Positions 6,768-15,705 of a stretch of DNA of 16,902 nt are shown one piece after another. The notes beneath the pieces are model-generated. The model was given only the letters and a program-made list of their open reading frames with translations, did not search any database and was not told the origin of the DNA. Each line of letters starts with the position of its first letter. Within the stretch, counting starts at the first letter, position 1. The DNA lies in the NCBI GenBank assembly GCA_016198885.1, contig JACQHV010000054.1, forward strand, positions 1 through 16,902. Reading direction: 5' to 3'. A program made the position numbers and the translations under genes. Origin of the DNA: Gammaproteobacteria bacterium. GTDB lineage: Bacteria; Pseudomonadota; Gammaproteobacteria; Eutrophobiales; Eutrophobiaceae.

Positions 6768-7685
6768 TCAATTTCCTGATATCCATTCGTCCCAATAGGG
6801 GGTGGGTTGGAATAATTCATAAATAAAATCTACAAAAGTGCGTAACTTTGTTGATAAGTGTTTTCGATGAGCATATATCGCATAAATGGGCAATTCGACC
6901 GGTTCATATTTTTCGAGGACAGGCCGTAATTGTCCTGATTGTATATCCAGGCCCAACATATAGGTGGGTAATTGCACAAGACCACATCCCTCAATTGCAG
7001 CGATACGCAATGGATCAGCCACATTGGATTTTAAATTTCCCGTGGTGTGTACTGTAGTCTCGGTACCATTGATTTTGAATTTCCACTCAGTAAATGAGCT
7101 ATGGTGTGAAAAAGTGAGACAATTATGATTTTTAAGATCCGCTGGTACTTCCGGGATTCCTTTGAGTTGCAGATATTTGGGGGAGCCGCAGACCACCCTC
7201 CGGGTTGAAGTCAGCTTGCGGGCAATGAGGCTCGTATCATTCATTTCACCAACATGTATTGCCATATCCAGGCCTTCCTCGATGAGGTCGGGCGTCCTGT
7301 CGGCCAGTATCATTTCTATCATGACATTCGGATATTTATCCTTGTATGCAGTAATGGTGCGGGCAAGATGAAAAGAACCAAATGAAGGCGGCGCCATGAT
7401 CCTTAACGTCCCGCGTGGTTCAGAGTGCAACCGGGTAACTGCCAGTTCAGTGTCTTCAATGTCCACTAAAATACTGTTGATCCGTTCACGGTAAGCCATT
7501 CCGACCTCGGTCAGACTCAAATGACGGGTTGTCCTGTTTAATAACCTGATCCCCAGGCTGTTTTCCAGATGATTAAGATGTTTGGACGCCATCGCCTTGG
7601 AAATACCCAATTCTTCGGCCGCTGCAGAAAAGCTGCCAAGTCTGGCGACTGTCGCAAACACCTTCATGCTGGTTAATCGGTCCAT
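6768..7685 (-). CDS. LysR-family transcriptional regulator
   Basis: The 305-residue protein has the family length and layout. An N-terminal winged helix-turn-helix spans residues of about 1-60 (GSFSAAAEELGISKAMASKH is the recognition region), followed by a periplasmic-binding-protein-like effector domain (about 90-295). The inducer cannot be read from the sequence. It is divergent from the gene at 7849 with a 163-bp spacer, the classical arrangement in which a LysR protein controls its own gene and its neighbour. Two dyads lie in that spacer. It ends 200 bp before phaA on the same strand, so control of PHB genes is possible but less likely. The ATG at 7685 lacks a strong ribosome binding site but fits the conserved N-terminus. 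Confidence 0.93.
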   Translation of the reverse strand: MDRLTSMKVFATVARLGSFSAAAEELGISKAMASKHLNHLENSLGIRLLNRTTRHLSLTEVGMAYRERINSILVDIEDTELAVTRLHSEPRGTLRIMAPPSFGSFHLARTITAYKDKYPNVMIEMILADRTPDLIEEGLDMAIHVGEMNDTSLIARKLTSTRRVVCGSPKYLQLKGIPEVPADLKNHNCLTFSHHSSFTEWKFKINGTETTVHTTGNLKSNVADPLRIAAIEGCGLVQLPTYMLGLDIQSGQLRPVLEKYEPVELPIYAIYAHRKHLSTKLRTFVDFIYELFQPTPYWDEWISGN

Positions 7686-7702
7686 AAATATCGATTTGAT
7701 TG

Positions 7703-7717
7703 TTTCTTGTTAAGAAA
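7703..7717. promoter_or_regulatory. Dyad close to the LysR gene start
   Basis: TTTCTT and AAGAAA flank GTT, forming a 15-bp interrupted palindrome that contains the T-N11-A pattern of LysR sites. It lies 18 bp upstream of the LysR start codon, a position suited to autorepression. The motif is short and AT-rich. Confidence 0.3.
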
Positions 7718-7780
7718 TAATGTATCAACAAACACATCATTGTAAACCAGGACGTTTAACCCTATCTTTTATTGCAATGC

Positions 7781-7810
7781 ATCAATCATTCTAATTATTG
7801 AATGATTGAT
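7781..7810. promoter_or_regulatory. Candidate LysR operator: exact interrupted palindrome
   Basis: ATCAATCATTC (7781-7791) and GAATGATTGAT (7800-7810) are exact 11-bp inverted arms around an 8-bp spacer. The centre, ATTC-N8-GAAT, fits the loose T-N11-A LysR box. It sits 38 bp before the start codon of the divergent exported protein and about 95 bp from the LysR start. Such a long exact dyad in a divergent LysR spacer is most simply a regulator binding site; a leader hairpin is the alternative. Confidence 0.55.
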
Positions 7811-7848
7811 AGTTCGGGTTATTCAGTAACAACCTAAAGGAGAAAGCT

Positions 7849-8289
7849 ATGAAACTATTACATCTTTTCCCCGGTTTACTACTTGCTGTTGTATTTGCAC
7901 CGGTGGCTGTATCCGGCACTAATCACTCTATTGCTATTGAAGAGAGCAATTTAAGCTGGGTGTCTGCCTTAAACAAGGGAAATACAAAGACATTGCTGGA
8001 TGTGTATACCGAGGATGCCGTTGTCATGCCGCCCAGCAGTGAGATTCTTTCGGATCATGCAGCTATTAAAACATACTGGGATGGTCTTCTGCGTGTCGGG
8101 GTTGGCAAGTATGCGATCAACACAGTCGATCTTCGTATCGAAGGTGATACTGCTTATCAGACCGCGCTCTGGGAAGCAACTCGCGTTGCTGCCGATGGGA
8201 ACGTCATTCACTTCGACGGCAATATGTCCACCGTATACGAGCAGCAAAAGGATGGCAGCTGGAAGATCAAGCTGCAAAGCTGGAATTAA
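7849..8289 (+). CDS. Exported NTF2-like protein (DUF4440/SnoaL type)
   Basis: The 146-residue protein starts with a likely Sec signal peptide: Lys2, a hydrophobic run to about residue 20, and probable cleavage near 22-24 (AVSG/TN). The mature part has the pattern of the NTF2-like fold as in DUF4440 proteins: an initial helix ending SWVSALNKGN, then LLDVYTEDAVVMPPSSEILSD, and strand-rich ends with GSWKIKLQSWN. Members of this fold bind small ligands or act as small enzymes; no specific activity can be assigned. AGGAG lies 8 nt before the ATG. It is divergent from the LysR gene and is its likely target. It is monocistronic, with hairpins after its stop codon. Confidence 0.85.
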   Translation: MKLLHLFPGLLLAVVFAPVAVSGTNHSIAIEESNLSWVSALNKGNTKTLLDVYTEDAVVMPPSSEILSDHAAIKTYWDGLLRVGVGKYAINTVDLRIEGDTAYQTALWEATRVAADGNVIHFDGNMSTVYEQQKDGSWKIKLQSWN

Positions 8290-8313
8290 TCAGCGCCAAT
8301 TATGCGGTTAGAT

Positions 8314-8359
8314 AATACACAGGGATGTGTATTTATTGGTTGAGATGCACCAATTTTTT
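8314..8359 (+). terminator. Two stem-loops, the second followed by a T-run
   Basis: AATACAC (8314-8320) pairs with GTGTATT (8327-8333) over a 6-nt loop. ATTGGT (8335-8340) pairs with ACCAAT (8349-8354) over an 8-nt loop and runs into six T residues ending at 8359. They lie between the convergent exported-protein gene and lpdA. The second hairpin is a plausible intrinsic terminator for the plus-strand gene, though its stem is only 6 bp. On the minus strand there is no T-run, so termination after lpdA would be weaker. Confidence 0.5.
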
Positions 8360-8400
8360 CACGGTAAGTTGTAGAAAACGGTTTAGGCAGTTTAATTAAA

Positions 8401-9828
8401 TTAGATATGGACGGGCCTTCCGTCTACAGCCAGGGCGGCCTCATGCATGGCCTCGGCAAGTGTTGGGTGAGCATGAATCGTACGGGCTATATCCTCTGTG
8501 CTGCCGTCAAATTCCATAGCCAGCACCGCCTCGGCGATTAACTCAGAGGCATTGGGTCCAATAACGTGCACGCCGAGAATACGATCTGTTTTGGCATCGC
8601 CAAGTATCTTTACCATACCCCCCCCGGTCTCGCCCATGGCGCGGGCGCGCCCGCTGGCGGCAAAGGGAAATACCCCGCAGCGATAATTGATACCAGCATC
8701 TTTTAATTCCTGTTCGGTCATGCCGACCCAGGCGATTTCCGGCCAGGTATAAATTACCCAGGGAATGGCCGCATAATTCATGTGACCTGTGCGACCGGCA
8801 ATGCGCTCTGCCACAGCAACACCTTCCTCGGAGGCCTTATGCGCCAACATCGGGCCACGCACTACATCGCCGATGGCGTAAACATTGGGAAGATTGGTAC
8901 GGCAGTGTTCATCCACCTCGATAAAACCCCGCTCATCAAGAATAAGACCGCATTCATCTGCGCCAAGACCCTCGGTATTGGGTTTACGGCCGACACAGAC
9001 AATCAGCTTATCGACATTGAACTGATGTTTACCCTCCTTGTCCTGATAGGTCACGATCACCTGTTGATTATTAGAGCCCGTCCCCGTAACCTTGGCGCCC
9101 AGCCTGATATCCAGTCCCTGTTTCTGAAGAGTTTTCCACGCCTCATTTGCAATCTGCCGATCAACCGGCGCGAGAAAATCTTCCAATGCTTCCAGGATAA
9201 CTACTTCTGATCCCAAACGTTTCCAAACACTGCCGAGTTCCAGGCCGATCACCCCGGCCCCGATGATACCGAGCGTCCTGGGGACCTGGTTGAAACATAG
9301 TGCCCCGGTGGAATCGACAATCAGGTCCTGATCCACATGGGCAGGGGGAATTTTCGCCGGGACAGAACCGGTTGCGATGATGATATGTTTTGCCGAGACA
9401 ATTGTTTTTTCCGTGCCTGCATTGGCCAGGGGAGTAATCTCAATCTGATTGGCAGATAACAGGCGACCATGCCCCTGTAACCATTCCACCTTGTTTTTTC
9501 GAAAGAGGCCTGCGATACCCTGAGTCAACATACTGACTATTTTTGCCTTGCGCGTGATCATTCTGTTTACATCGATGCTGACACCGGTAACAGTAATGCC
9601 GTGCTCGATTGCCTCGTGTTTCATATGTGCAAAATGATGGGAAGAATCGAGGAGGGCTTTGGAAGGAATACAACCGACATTCAGGCAAGTACCACCCAAT
9701 GCGGGTTTGCCTTCTTCATTCAGCCAGCTTTCGACGCAGGCCGTGGATAATCCGAGTTGTGCACAGCGAATTGCAGCTACATAGCCGCCAGGTCCGGCGC
9801 CGATGACAACAACGTCAAAATTCTGCAT
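8401..9828 (-). CDS. lpdA: Dihydrolipoamide dehydrogenase (E3)
   Basis: This flavoprotein reoxidises the dihydrolipoyl group of E2 and passes electrons to NAD+. The 475-residue protein shows the FAD-binding loop GAGPGG near the N-terminus, the redox-active disulfide Cys48/Cys53 in GGTCLNVGCIPSK, the NAD-binding loop GAGVIG mid-protein, and the C-terminal HAHPTLAEA, with His454 and Glu459 as the catalytic pair. It starts 8 bp after the sucB stop with AGGA upstream of the ATG, so it is the third gene of the 2-oxoglutarate dehydrogenase operon and dedicated to, or at least co-expressed with, that complex. It may also serve pyruvate dehydrogenase or glycine cleavage. Confidence 0.97.
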   Translation of the reverse strand: MQNFDVVVIGAGPGGYVAAIRCAQLGLSTACVESWLNEEGKPALGGTCLNVGCIPSKALLDSSHHFAHMKHEAIEHGITVTGVSIDVNRMITRKAKIVSMLTQGIAGLFRKNKVEWLQGHGRLLSANQIEITPLANAGTEKTIVSAKHIIIATGSVPAKIPPAHVDQDLIVDSTGALCFNQVPRTLGIIGAGVIGLELGSVWKRLGSEVVILEALEDFLAPVDRQIANEAWKTLQKQGLDIRLGAKVTGTGSNNQQVIVTYQDKEGKHQFNVDKLIVCVGRKPNTEGLGADECGLILDERGFIEVDEHCRTNLPNVYAIGDVVRGPMLAHKASEEGVAVAERIAGRTGHMNYAAIPWVIYTWPEIAWVGMTEQELKDAGINYRCGVFPFAASGRARAMGETGGGMVKILGDAKTDRILGVHVIGPNASELIAEAVLAMEFDGSTEDIARTIHAHPTLAEAMHEAALAVDGRPVHI

Positions 9829-9836
9829 TCAATGTC

Positions 9837-11156
9837 CTAGACCTGTAACAGTAATCGGGTGGGGTCTTCAATTTGTTCTTTTATAGAAACCAGAAACTGT
9901 ACCGCCTCTCTTCCATCAATAATGCGGTGATCATAGGACAGGGCCAGATACATCATTTGCCTGATAACTACCTGGCCTTTCTCAGCTACCGGACGTTCCT
10001 GCATTTTATGCATACCCAGGATGGCGCTTTGTGGAGGATTAATAATGGGTGTGGATAGCAATGACCCAAACACTCCACCGTTGGTAATAGTAAAGGTGCC
10101 CCCCGTCAGATCCTCGATGGTCAGTTTGGAATCCCGCGCCTTTTCTCCATATTCCCTGATCCTGGTTTCAATGGCAGCAAATGACATCTCGTCAGCATCA
10201 CGGATGATGGGGACAACCAGCCCACGGGGTGAGCTCACCGCAATGCCTATGTCGAAAAAACCATGATAAATAATATCTTCTCCGTCAACAGAGGCATTAA
10301 TGACCGGGAATTTTTTCAACGCCTCGACGGTTGCCTTGGTGAAAAATGACATCAGGCCCAATTTGACGCCATGGATTTTTTCGAACTCTTCTTTATAACG
10401 GTTACGCAAATCAATCACGGGCTGCATATTGACTTCGTTAAACGTGGTCAGGATGGCGTTTTCATGTTGCGCCATGAGCAAACGTTCTGCTGCACGCTTG
10501 CGCAACCGGGTCATGGGCACGCGTTCTTCCGCGCGATCACCGCTCATGGGTGTTTGTACTGGGGATTTGGCAATAGATTTTTTTGCAACCGGTTGTGGTT
10601 GTGGCGCAGATTTTGGTGTTGATACAGGGGCCTGTTTGGGCTGTTCAGTTTTGGGGGCAGGGGCTGCCCTGACTTTTTGTACAGCGCCGGTTCTCTCGAT
10701 ATGTTTTAGGACGTCTTCTTTGGTCAGACGACCATCTGTACTGCTGGCTGGAATATCTGCCGCGTTGAGTTGGTGTTGATGTAACAAGTTTCTCACAGCA
10801 GGGCTGAGTTTGGGTTCATCTGTCTGTTTCAAGGGTTCTATATCAGGCAGGCTTTGTTGTAGCGGGGGAGCAGCAGTCTTGATCGATATTGGAACCTCAA
10901 CAGTTTTTGCCTCGCTAATTTCGGTTTCGATGCGGGCAATGACCTCGTCACTATAAACTTCTTCACCGCCTTGTTTCAGGATCTGTGTGAGAATGCCGTT
11001 ATTAGGTGCAGCAACTTCAAGTGTGACTTTGTCTGTTTCGATATCAATCAGACTGTCACCACGGTTTACGGTATCACCAATATTTTTATGCCAGTTCATC
11101 AGAGTGGCTTCCGCCACTGATTCTGCAAGCACGGGGACTTTAACTTCAACTAGCAC
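9837..11156 (-). CDS. sucB: 2-Oxoglutarate dehydrogenase E2, dihydrolipoyl succinyltransferase
   Basis: E2 forms the core of the 2-oxoglutarate dehydrogenase complex and transfers succinyl from lipoate to CoA. In the 439-residue protein the lipoyl domain covers residues 1-78 with the lipoylated Lys43 in ETDKV. A flexible linker follows, then the E1/E3-binding domain at about 115-153, a Pro/Ala/Lys-rich linker (about 160-205), and the catalytic domain with His410 and Asp414 in SYDHRIIDGREA. The start is GTG at 11156 with AAAGGAG 6 nt before it; the N-terminus MLVEVKVPVLAESV is the family's. It lies 61 bp after sucA and 8 bp before lpdA. A 10-bp palindrome TTAACGTTAA (11186-11195) lies in the sucA-sucB spacer with no known role. 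Confidence 0.97.
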   Translation of the reverse strand: MLVEVKVPVLAESVAEATLMNWHKNIGDTVNRGDSLIDIETDKVTLEVAAPNNGILTQILKQGGEEVYSDEVIARIETEISEAKTVEVPISIKTAAPPLQQSLPDIEPLKQTDEPKLSPAVRNLLHQHQLNAADIPASSTDGRLTKEDVLKHIERTGAVQKVRAAPAPKTEQPKQAPVSTPKSAPQPQPVAKKSIAKSPVQTPMSGDRAEERVPMTRLRKRAAERLLMAQHENAILTTFNEVNMQPVIDLRNRYKEEFEKIHGVKLGLMSFFTKATVEALKKFPVINASVDGEDIIYHGFFDIGIAVSSPRGLVVPIIRDADEMSFAAIETRIREYGEKARDSKLTIEDLTGGTFTITNGGVFGSLLSTPIINPPQSAILGMHKMQERPVAEKGQVVIRQMMYLALSYDHRIIDGREAVQFLVSIKEQIEDPTRLLLQV

Positions 11157-11217
11157 GCTAATCTCCTTTAAACTCTCTGCACGTTTTAACGTTAATCACA
11201 CTTTTTATTGGAACTCA

Positions 11218-14079
11218 CTAACGTTGTGCGTGAATAACACTTTTTTTGTGGGTGACCTCAAGTTTATCGAGTTGCAGGGCATCCGAAACAAGTTGCCGTT
11301 GCTGTTCCAGATGCAAGGACATGTAACCAACGGCAGGCGAGGCCGAATAAAAACGTCCTGCATAACCCAGCGTATGCTGCTCACTTAAGGAACCAATCAT
11401 GGTGCCGCGTGACTGCATGTAATACCAGCTGCCCTGATTCTTGGGCTCTTCCTGCACCCAGACGACTTCTTTCAGGTTTGCATAACGGCTCAGGACACGT
11501 TTGACTGAATCCATCGGGAAGGGGAATAACTGTTCAATCCGGGCAATGGCAATGTTATTGATTTTGTTTTCCCTGCGTGCCTCCAGCAGATCGTAAAACA
11601 CTTTGCCCGAGCAGAACAACAGTCGTGTGATGGCCGCAGGATCAAGATCATCAATCTCATCAATGACTGTGTGGAACTTGCCAGTCATGAGTTCTTCGAT
11701 CGGTGATGTGGAGAGTTTATGCCGTAGCAGACTTTTCGGACTCATCACAATTAATGGTTTGCGGTAAGGGCGTAAAATCTGACGCCGTATCATGTGAAAC
11801 ATTTGTGCTGCACTGCTGGGCACACAGACCTGCATATTCTCCTGGGCGCATAATTGCAGGTAGCGTTCCAGCCGGCCGGAAGAGTGTTCAGGTCCTTGCC
11901 CGTCATAACCATGAGGTAAAAATACTGTCAGGCCACAGTAGCGTCCCCATTTGGCTTCGCAAGAACTGATAAACTGATCGAATACCACCTGGGCGCCATT
12001 GGCAAAGTCGCCAAACTGGGCTTCCCAGATCACCAGGGAATTTGGTTCAGCGCTGCTGTAACCATATTCATAGGCGAGTACCGCCTCTTCTGATAAGGTG
12101 GAATTAATCACCAGAAAATCTGCCTGTGTGTCACTGATATGCCGCAAGGGCAGATAGGTCGCTCCGGTTTCATGATCATGAATCACGGCGTGACGATGAA
12201 AGAATGTCCCGCGACCGCTGTCCTGTCCTGATAATCTTATCGGGTGACCGGTATCAACTAATGATGCATAGGCCATGGTCTCGGCGAACCCCCAGTCCAT
12301 AGGTAATTCGCCGGTGCTCATTTTGCGCCGGTTATCAATAATCCGATTTACCGTGGGATGTAATACAAACTCTTTTGGTATGTCTGTTATACGCTGTGCC
12401 AGGCGTTTGACCGTATCAGCATCAATACTTGTAATTGTCGCTGCATCCCAATGAGTCCCTTTATATGGCGTAAAGTCAATAAGGAAATCGTGAATGACAT
12501 TTCTTGCCTGTGGTCCGGCGACCGCCTGGTTTGATTCCAGAGAATGGACATAGGTGGCGAGAATTTTATCTGCCTCCTCCTGTGTTAATAATTTTTCATT
12601 AATAAGTTTTTCTGTATAAATCCTGCGCGCGCCAGGGTGTTTTCTGATCTGTTTATACATGACGGGCTGGGTTGCAGCAGGTTCATCGGCCTCGCTGTGA
12701 CCATGCTTTCGAAAACACACCATGTCGATTACGATATCCTTATTAAATTCCATGCGAAAATCGAGTGCCAGTTTTGCGATAAAGACTATGGCCTCGGGAT
12801 CATCGCCATTGACATGAAAGATAGGTGCCTGCACCATCTTGGCGACATCAGTGCAATATAACGTGGATCGTGAATCCAGCGGGTCGCTGGTGGTAAAGCC
12901 AATCTGATTATTGATAATGATGTGGATTGTGCCGCCGGTGGTATAACCGCGTGTTTGGGAGAGATTGAATGTTTCCATGACGACACCTTGCCCGGCAAAT
13001 GCCGCATCACCATGGAGCAGGATGGGAAGGACCTGATTATGATCATGGTCTTTGCGCCGATCCTGCCGTGCCCGGACAGAACCTTCCACAACTGGATCGA
13101 TGATTTCCAGGTGCGAGGGGTTGAAGGCAAGCGTCAGGTGAACCGGTCCGCCGGGTGTCTCAATATCAGATGAATAACCCAGATGGTATTTAACATCCCC
13201 GGAACTGGTGGCAATACTACCTTTACCCTCAAACTCTTTAAATAGATCAATGGGAAGCTTGCCGATAGTATTGACCAGCACATTAATACGGCCACGATGT
13301 GCCATACCAATGACAATCTCTTTAATCTGTTGTTTGCCACCCTCCTGGACCAACTCATCCAGTAACGGAATCAGACTTTCTCCGCCTTCAAGTGAAAAGC
13401 GTTTTTGTCCTACATATTTGGTGTGCAGGTATTCCTCAAGGGCATTGGCAGCAATGGCGCGTTCCAGAATATGCAGTTTTTTATTTTTATCGAAATCAGG
13501 TGTGGCAAGACATGGTTCAAGCCGATGCTGAATCCAGCGCTTCTGCTCGGTTTCATTAATATGCATGTATTCTGCACCAATAGTCCGGCAATAGGTGGTC
13601 TTGACGACATCGATGATCTGACGTAAAGGAATTTCCTCACTGTCATGCTGCAGTGAGCCGGTGTTGAATTTACTATCCATGTCGGCATTCGTGAGTCCAT
13701 GATATTCAGGATTGAGTTCAGGCACATCCGGCCGTTCATATTGTTTCAATGGATCAAGACTGGCCTGACGATGGCCACGGAAGCGATAGGCATTGATCAT
13801 TTGCAGAACAGCAACCTGTTTCTGATGATCTGCAATTATATTATCGCATACCGGCTGGATTTTAGTTGCGGTCCTGTGCTTGCCCGCCTCGTAAAACGCA
13901 TGACGTACGGGTGAATGAGGGATATCCCGCCGCGTATCAGGATCAGTTTTTTTCAGTGTTTCAAAGTATTGCCGCCAATCGCTGTCAACACTGCCAGGAT
14001 CCGCGAGATAGGCCTCATACATATCTTCAATAAACCAGGCGTTCCCGCTATAAAGATAAGAAGGTATCATCTTGTCCAT
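11218..14079 (-). CDS. sucA: 2-Oxoglutarate dehydrogenase E1
   Basis: This thiamine diphosphate enzyme decarboxylates 2-oxoglutarate and succinylates the lipoyl group of E2 in the TCA cycle. At 953 residues it has the usual bacterial length. The N-terminal E2-contact segment (YLYSGNAWFIEDMYEAYLA, residues 8-26) is present. GMAHRGRINVL holds the active-site His261, and HGDAAFAGQG (356-365) with INNQIGFTT (389-397) forms the cofactor and Mg2+ site. The C-terminal transketolase-like part ends with QEEPKNQGSWYY, typical of the family. The ATG at 14079 follows AAGG by 7 nt. It is the first gene of sucA-sucB-lpdA and is divergent from gltA across a 282-bp spacer rich in dyads, which suggests joint control of the TCA genes. 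Confidence 0.97.
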   Translation of the reverse strand: MDKMIPSYLYSGNAWFIEDMYEAYLADPGSVDSDWRQYFETLKKTDPDTRRDIPHSPVRHAFYEAGKHRTATKIQPVCDNIIADHQKQVAVLQMINAYRFRGHRQASLDPLKQYERPDVPELNPEYHGLTNADMDSKFNTGSLQHDSEEIPLRQIIDVVKTTYCRTIGAEYMHINETEQKRWIQHRLEPCLATPDFDKNKKLHILERAIAANALEEYLHTKYVGQKRFSLEGGESLIPLLDELVQEGGKQQIKEIVIGMAHRGRINVLVNTIGKLPIDLFKEFEGKGSIATSSGDVKYHLGYSSDIETPGGPVHLTLAFNPSHLEIIDPVVEGSVRARQDRRKDHDHNQVLPILLHGDAAFAGQGVVMETFNLSQTRGYTTGGTIHIIINNQIGFTTSDPLDSRSTLYCTDVAKMVQAPIFHVNGDDPEAIVFIAKLALDFRMEFNKDIVIDMVCFRKHGHSEADEPAATQPVMYKQIRKHPGARRIYTEKLINEKLLTQEEADKILATYVHSLESNQAVAGPQARNVIHDFLIDFTPYKGTHWDAATITSIDADTVKRLAQRITDIPKEFVLHPTVNRIIDNRRKMSTGELPMDWGFAETMAYASLVDTGHPIRLSGQDSGRGTFFHRHAVIHDHETGATYLPLRHISDTQADFLVINSTLSEEAVLAYEYGYSSAEPNSLVIWEAQFGDFANGAQVVFDQFISSCEAKWGRYCGLTVFLPHGYDGQGPEHSSGRLERYLQLCAQENMQVCVPSSAAQMFHMIRRQILRPYRKPLIVMSPKSLLRHKLSTSPIEELMTGKFHTVIDEIDDLDPAAITRLLFCSGKVFYDLLEARRENKINNIAIARIEQLFPFPMDSVKRVLSRYANLKEVVWVQEEPKNQGSWYYMQSRGTMIGSLSEQHTLGYAGRFYSASPAVGYMSLHLEQQRQLVSDALQLDKLEVTHKKSVIHAQR

Positions 14080-14361
14080 AATTCGGCCTTATTGCTGTTA
14101 AACAGTATATCTGCATGGGGGATATACGCATAAATTTATGTTGTTTTTCTTTAAATCCCCTATTTCTCAAGCACTAGGGTTTATCAGTTTATGTTGTTCT
14201 GATAGTTATTGTTACAAGTTTAGACGATATGACTATTTTGTCATGAGATGAACAATTTTTCAGTAGATAACACATAATTGAAACTTGCTGCAATGCCATA
14301 TTGAGCGGTATCCTAAAAAATTATAACTATAAAATGTTAAACCTGCAGGGGAGGTGGCCTG
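14080..14361. promoter_or_regulatory. Divergent control region between sucA and gltA
   Basis: This AT-rich 282-bp spacer must carry the promoters of both the sucA and gltA operons. It holds several dyads: GTATATC/GATATAC (14105-14111 and 14121-14127), the exact palindrome CATAAATTTATG (14129-14140), CCCTA/TAGGG (14158-14162 and 14175-14179), and ATGAC/GTCAT around a 6-bp spacer (14229-14244). TTTATGTTGTT is repeated exactly at 14135-14145 and 14188-14198. No site matches a regulator I can name with confidence. Confidence 0.5.
14301..14329 (+). promoter_or_regulatory. Possible gltA promoter
   Basis: TTGAGC (14301-14306) and TAACTA (14324-14329) are 17 bp apart, ending 32 bp before the gltA start codon. 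An alternative pair is TTGCTG with TATCCT slightly upstream. Both fit the consensus only in part. Confidence 0.25.
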
Positions 14362-15660
14362 TTGGCTGATACCGTTACTATTATTGATAACAGAACGGGC
14401 GAACAGATAGAGTGTCCAGTTTTATATGGTACCTACGGTGCCCCCGTTATCGATACGAAATCCCTTTACAGTAAACTCGGGATGTTTACCTTTGATCCCG
14501 GATTTTTCACTACGGCTGCATGCCGTAGCGCCATTACTTATCTTGATGGTGAAGAAGGTGTGCTCCTGCACCGTGGTTATCCCATTGAGCAACTCGCTGA
14601 ACAGAGTACCTATCTCGAAGTGTGTTATCTGCTCCTCTACGGGGAATTACCCACCAAGGAACGGTATGATGACTTTCGTGCAGATTTGAACAAACGTAAC
14701 CTGGTGCATGAACACCTGGAACGTTTCTATACAGGATATCGCTATGATGCCCACCCCATGTCAATCCTTGTCGGGATTATGGGGGCGCTGTCTTCCTATT
14801 ATCACGAAGCACTCGATATCAATGATCCGGCAGACCGCGATGTAACTGCGAAGCGCGTGATCGCCAAGATGCCAATCCTGGCTGCGCATTGTTACAAACA
14901 TGCGATGGGCCATCCGTTTGTCTATTCAAGGGACGATCTGGGTTATGTTCATAATTTTCTCAACATGATGTTTTCCTTACCCAATCGTGCATATATCCCC
15001 AGTGCAACTGCAATTCGCGCCCTGGACCTCTTGATGATTCTGCACGCAGATCACGAACAAAATGCATCAACATCCACTGTGCGCCTGGCAGGCAGCGCTG
15101 AGGCGAATCCATTTGCCTGTATTGCCGCCGGGATTGTAACACTGTGGGGAAGGGCGCACGGCGGGGCAAATGAAGCGGTACTGAGGATGCTTACCGAGAT
15201 TAAGGACCCGAATAACATCCCGCAATTCATTGCCAGGGCAAAAGACAAGGATGATCCCTTCCGGCTTATGGGATTTGGTCACCGCGTGTATAAAAACTTT
15301 GATCCGCGTGCAACGATAATCCGGAAGGCATGTCATGATTTGCTTGATGATATTGATAATACTATTGAACAACCATTGTTTGAAATTGCGATGAAGCTTG
15401 AGGAGATTGCTCTCAAAGATGATTATTTTATAGAACGTAAACTTTATCCCAATGTGGATTTCTATTCCGGGATTATTCTCAAAGCCCTGCGCATTCCTAC
15501 CACGATGTATACCGTCATGTTTGCACTGGCCAGATCGGCGGGCTGGATCGCACAATGGCTGGAGATGATGGAAGATCCGGATTTCCGCATTGGGCGTCCG
15601 CGACAGCTCTATATCGGTACAAAGAAACGTGATTATGTACCAATGGGAAAACGTGGTTAG
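14362..15660 (+). CDS. gltA: Citrate synthase (hexameric, type II)
   Basis: The enzyme condenses acetyl-CoA with oxaloacetate to citrate, the entry to the TCA cycle. The 432-residue protein matches the Gram-negative hexameric type: FTFDPGF near residue 42, the catalytic residues His266 (GRAHGGANEA), His307 (GFGHRVYKNFDPR) and Asp366 (PNVDFYSGI), and an N-terminal extension of about 50 residues that carries the NADH-binding surface in the E. coli enzyme. Translation starts at a TTG: GGAGGT lies 6 nt before it, and no ATG or GTG is in frame upstream. The gene is followed by mdh after 45 bp, so GltA and the enzyme that supplies its oxaloacetate are co-transcribed. Confidence 0.97.
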   Translation: MADTVTIIDNRTGEQIECPVLYGTYGAPVIDTKSLYSKLGMFTFDPGFFTTAACRSAITYLDGEEGVLLHRGYPIEQLAEQSTYLEVCYLLLYGELPTKERYDDFRADLNKRNLVHEHLERFYTGYRYDAHPMSILVGIMGALSSYYHEALDINDPADRDVTAKRVIAKMPILAAHCYKHAMGHPFVYSRDDLGYVHNFLNMMFSLPNRAYIPSATAIRALDLLMILHADHEQNASTSTVRLAGSAEANPFACIAAGIVTLWGRAHGGANEAVLRMLTEIKDPNNIPQFIARAKDKDDPFRLMGFGHRVYKNFDPRATIIRKACHDLLDDIDNTIEQPLFEIAMKLEEIALKDDYFIERKLYPNVDFYSGIILKALRIPTTMYTVMFALARSAGWIAQWLEMMEDPDFRIGRPRQLYIGTKKRDYVPMGKRG

Positions 15661-15705
15661 CAGACAAGGCATACTTAAGAAACTATTTATAAGGAGAGTG
15701 TAAAG

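Noticed and set aside
15067..15672. 201-codon minus-strand open frame
   Set aside because: It overlaps the 3' half of gltA, whose catalytic residues are all intact; no independent coding signal.
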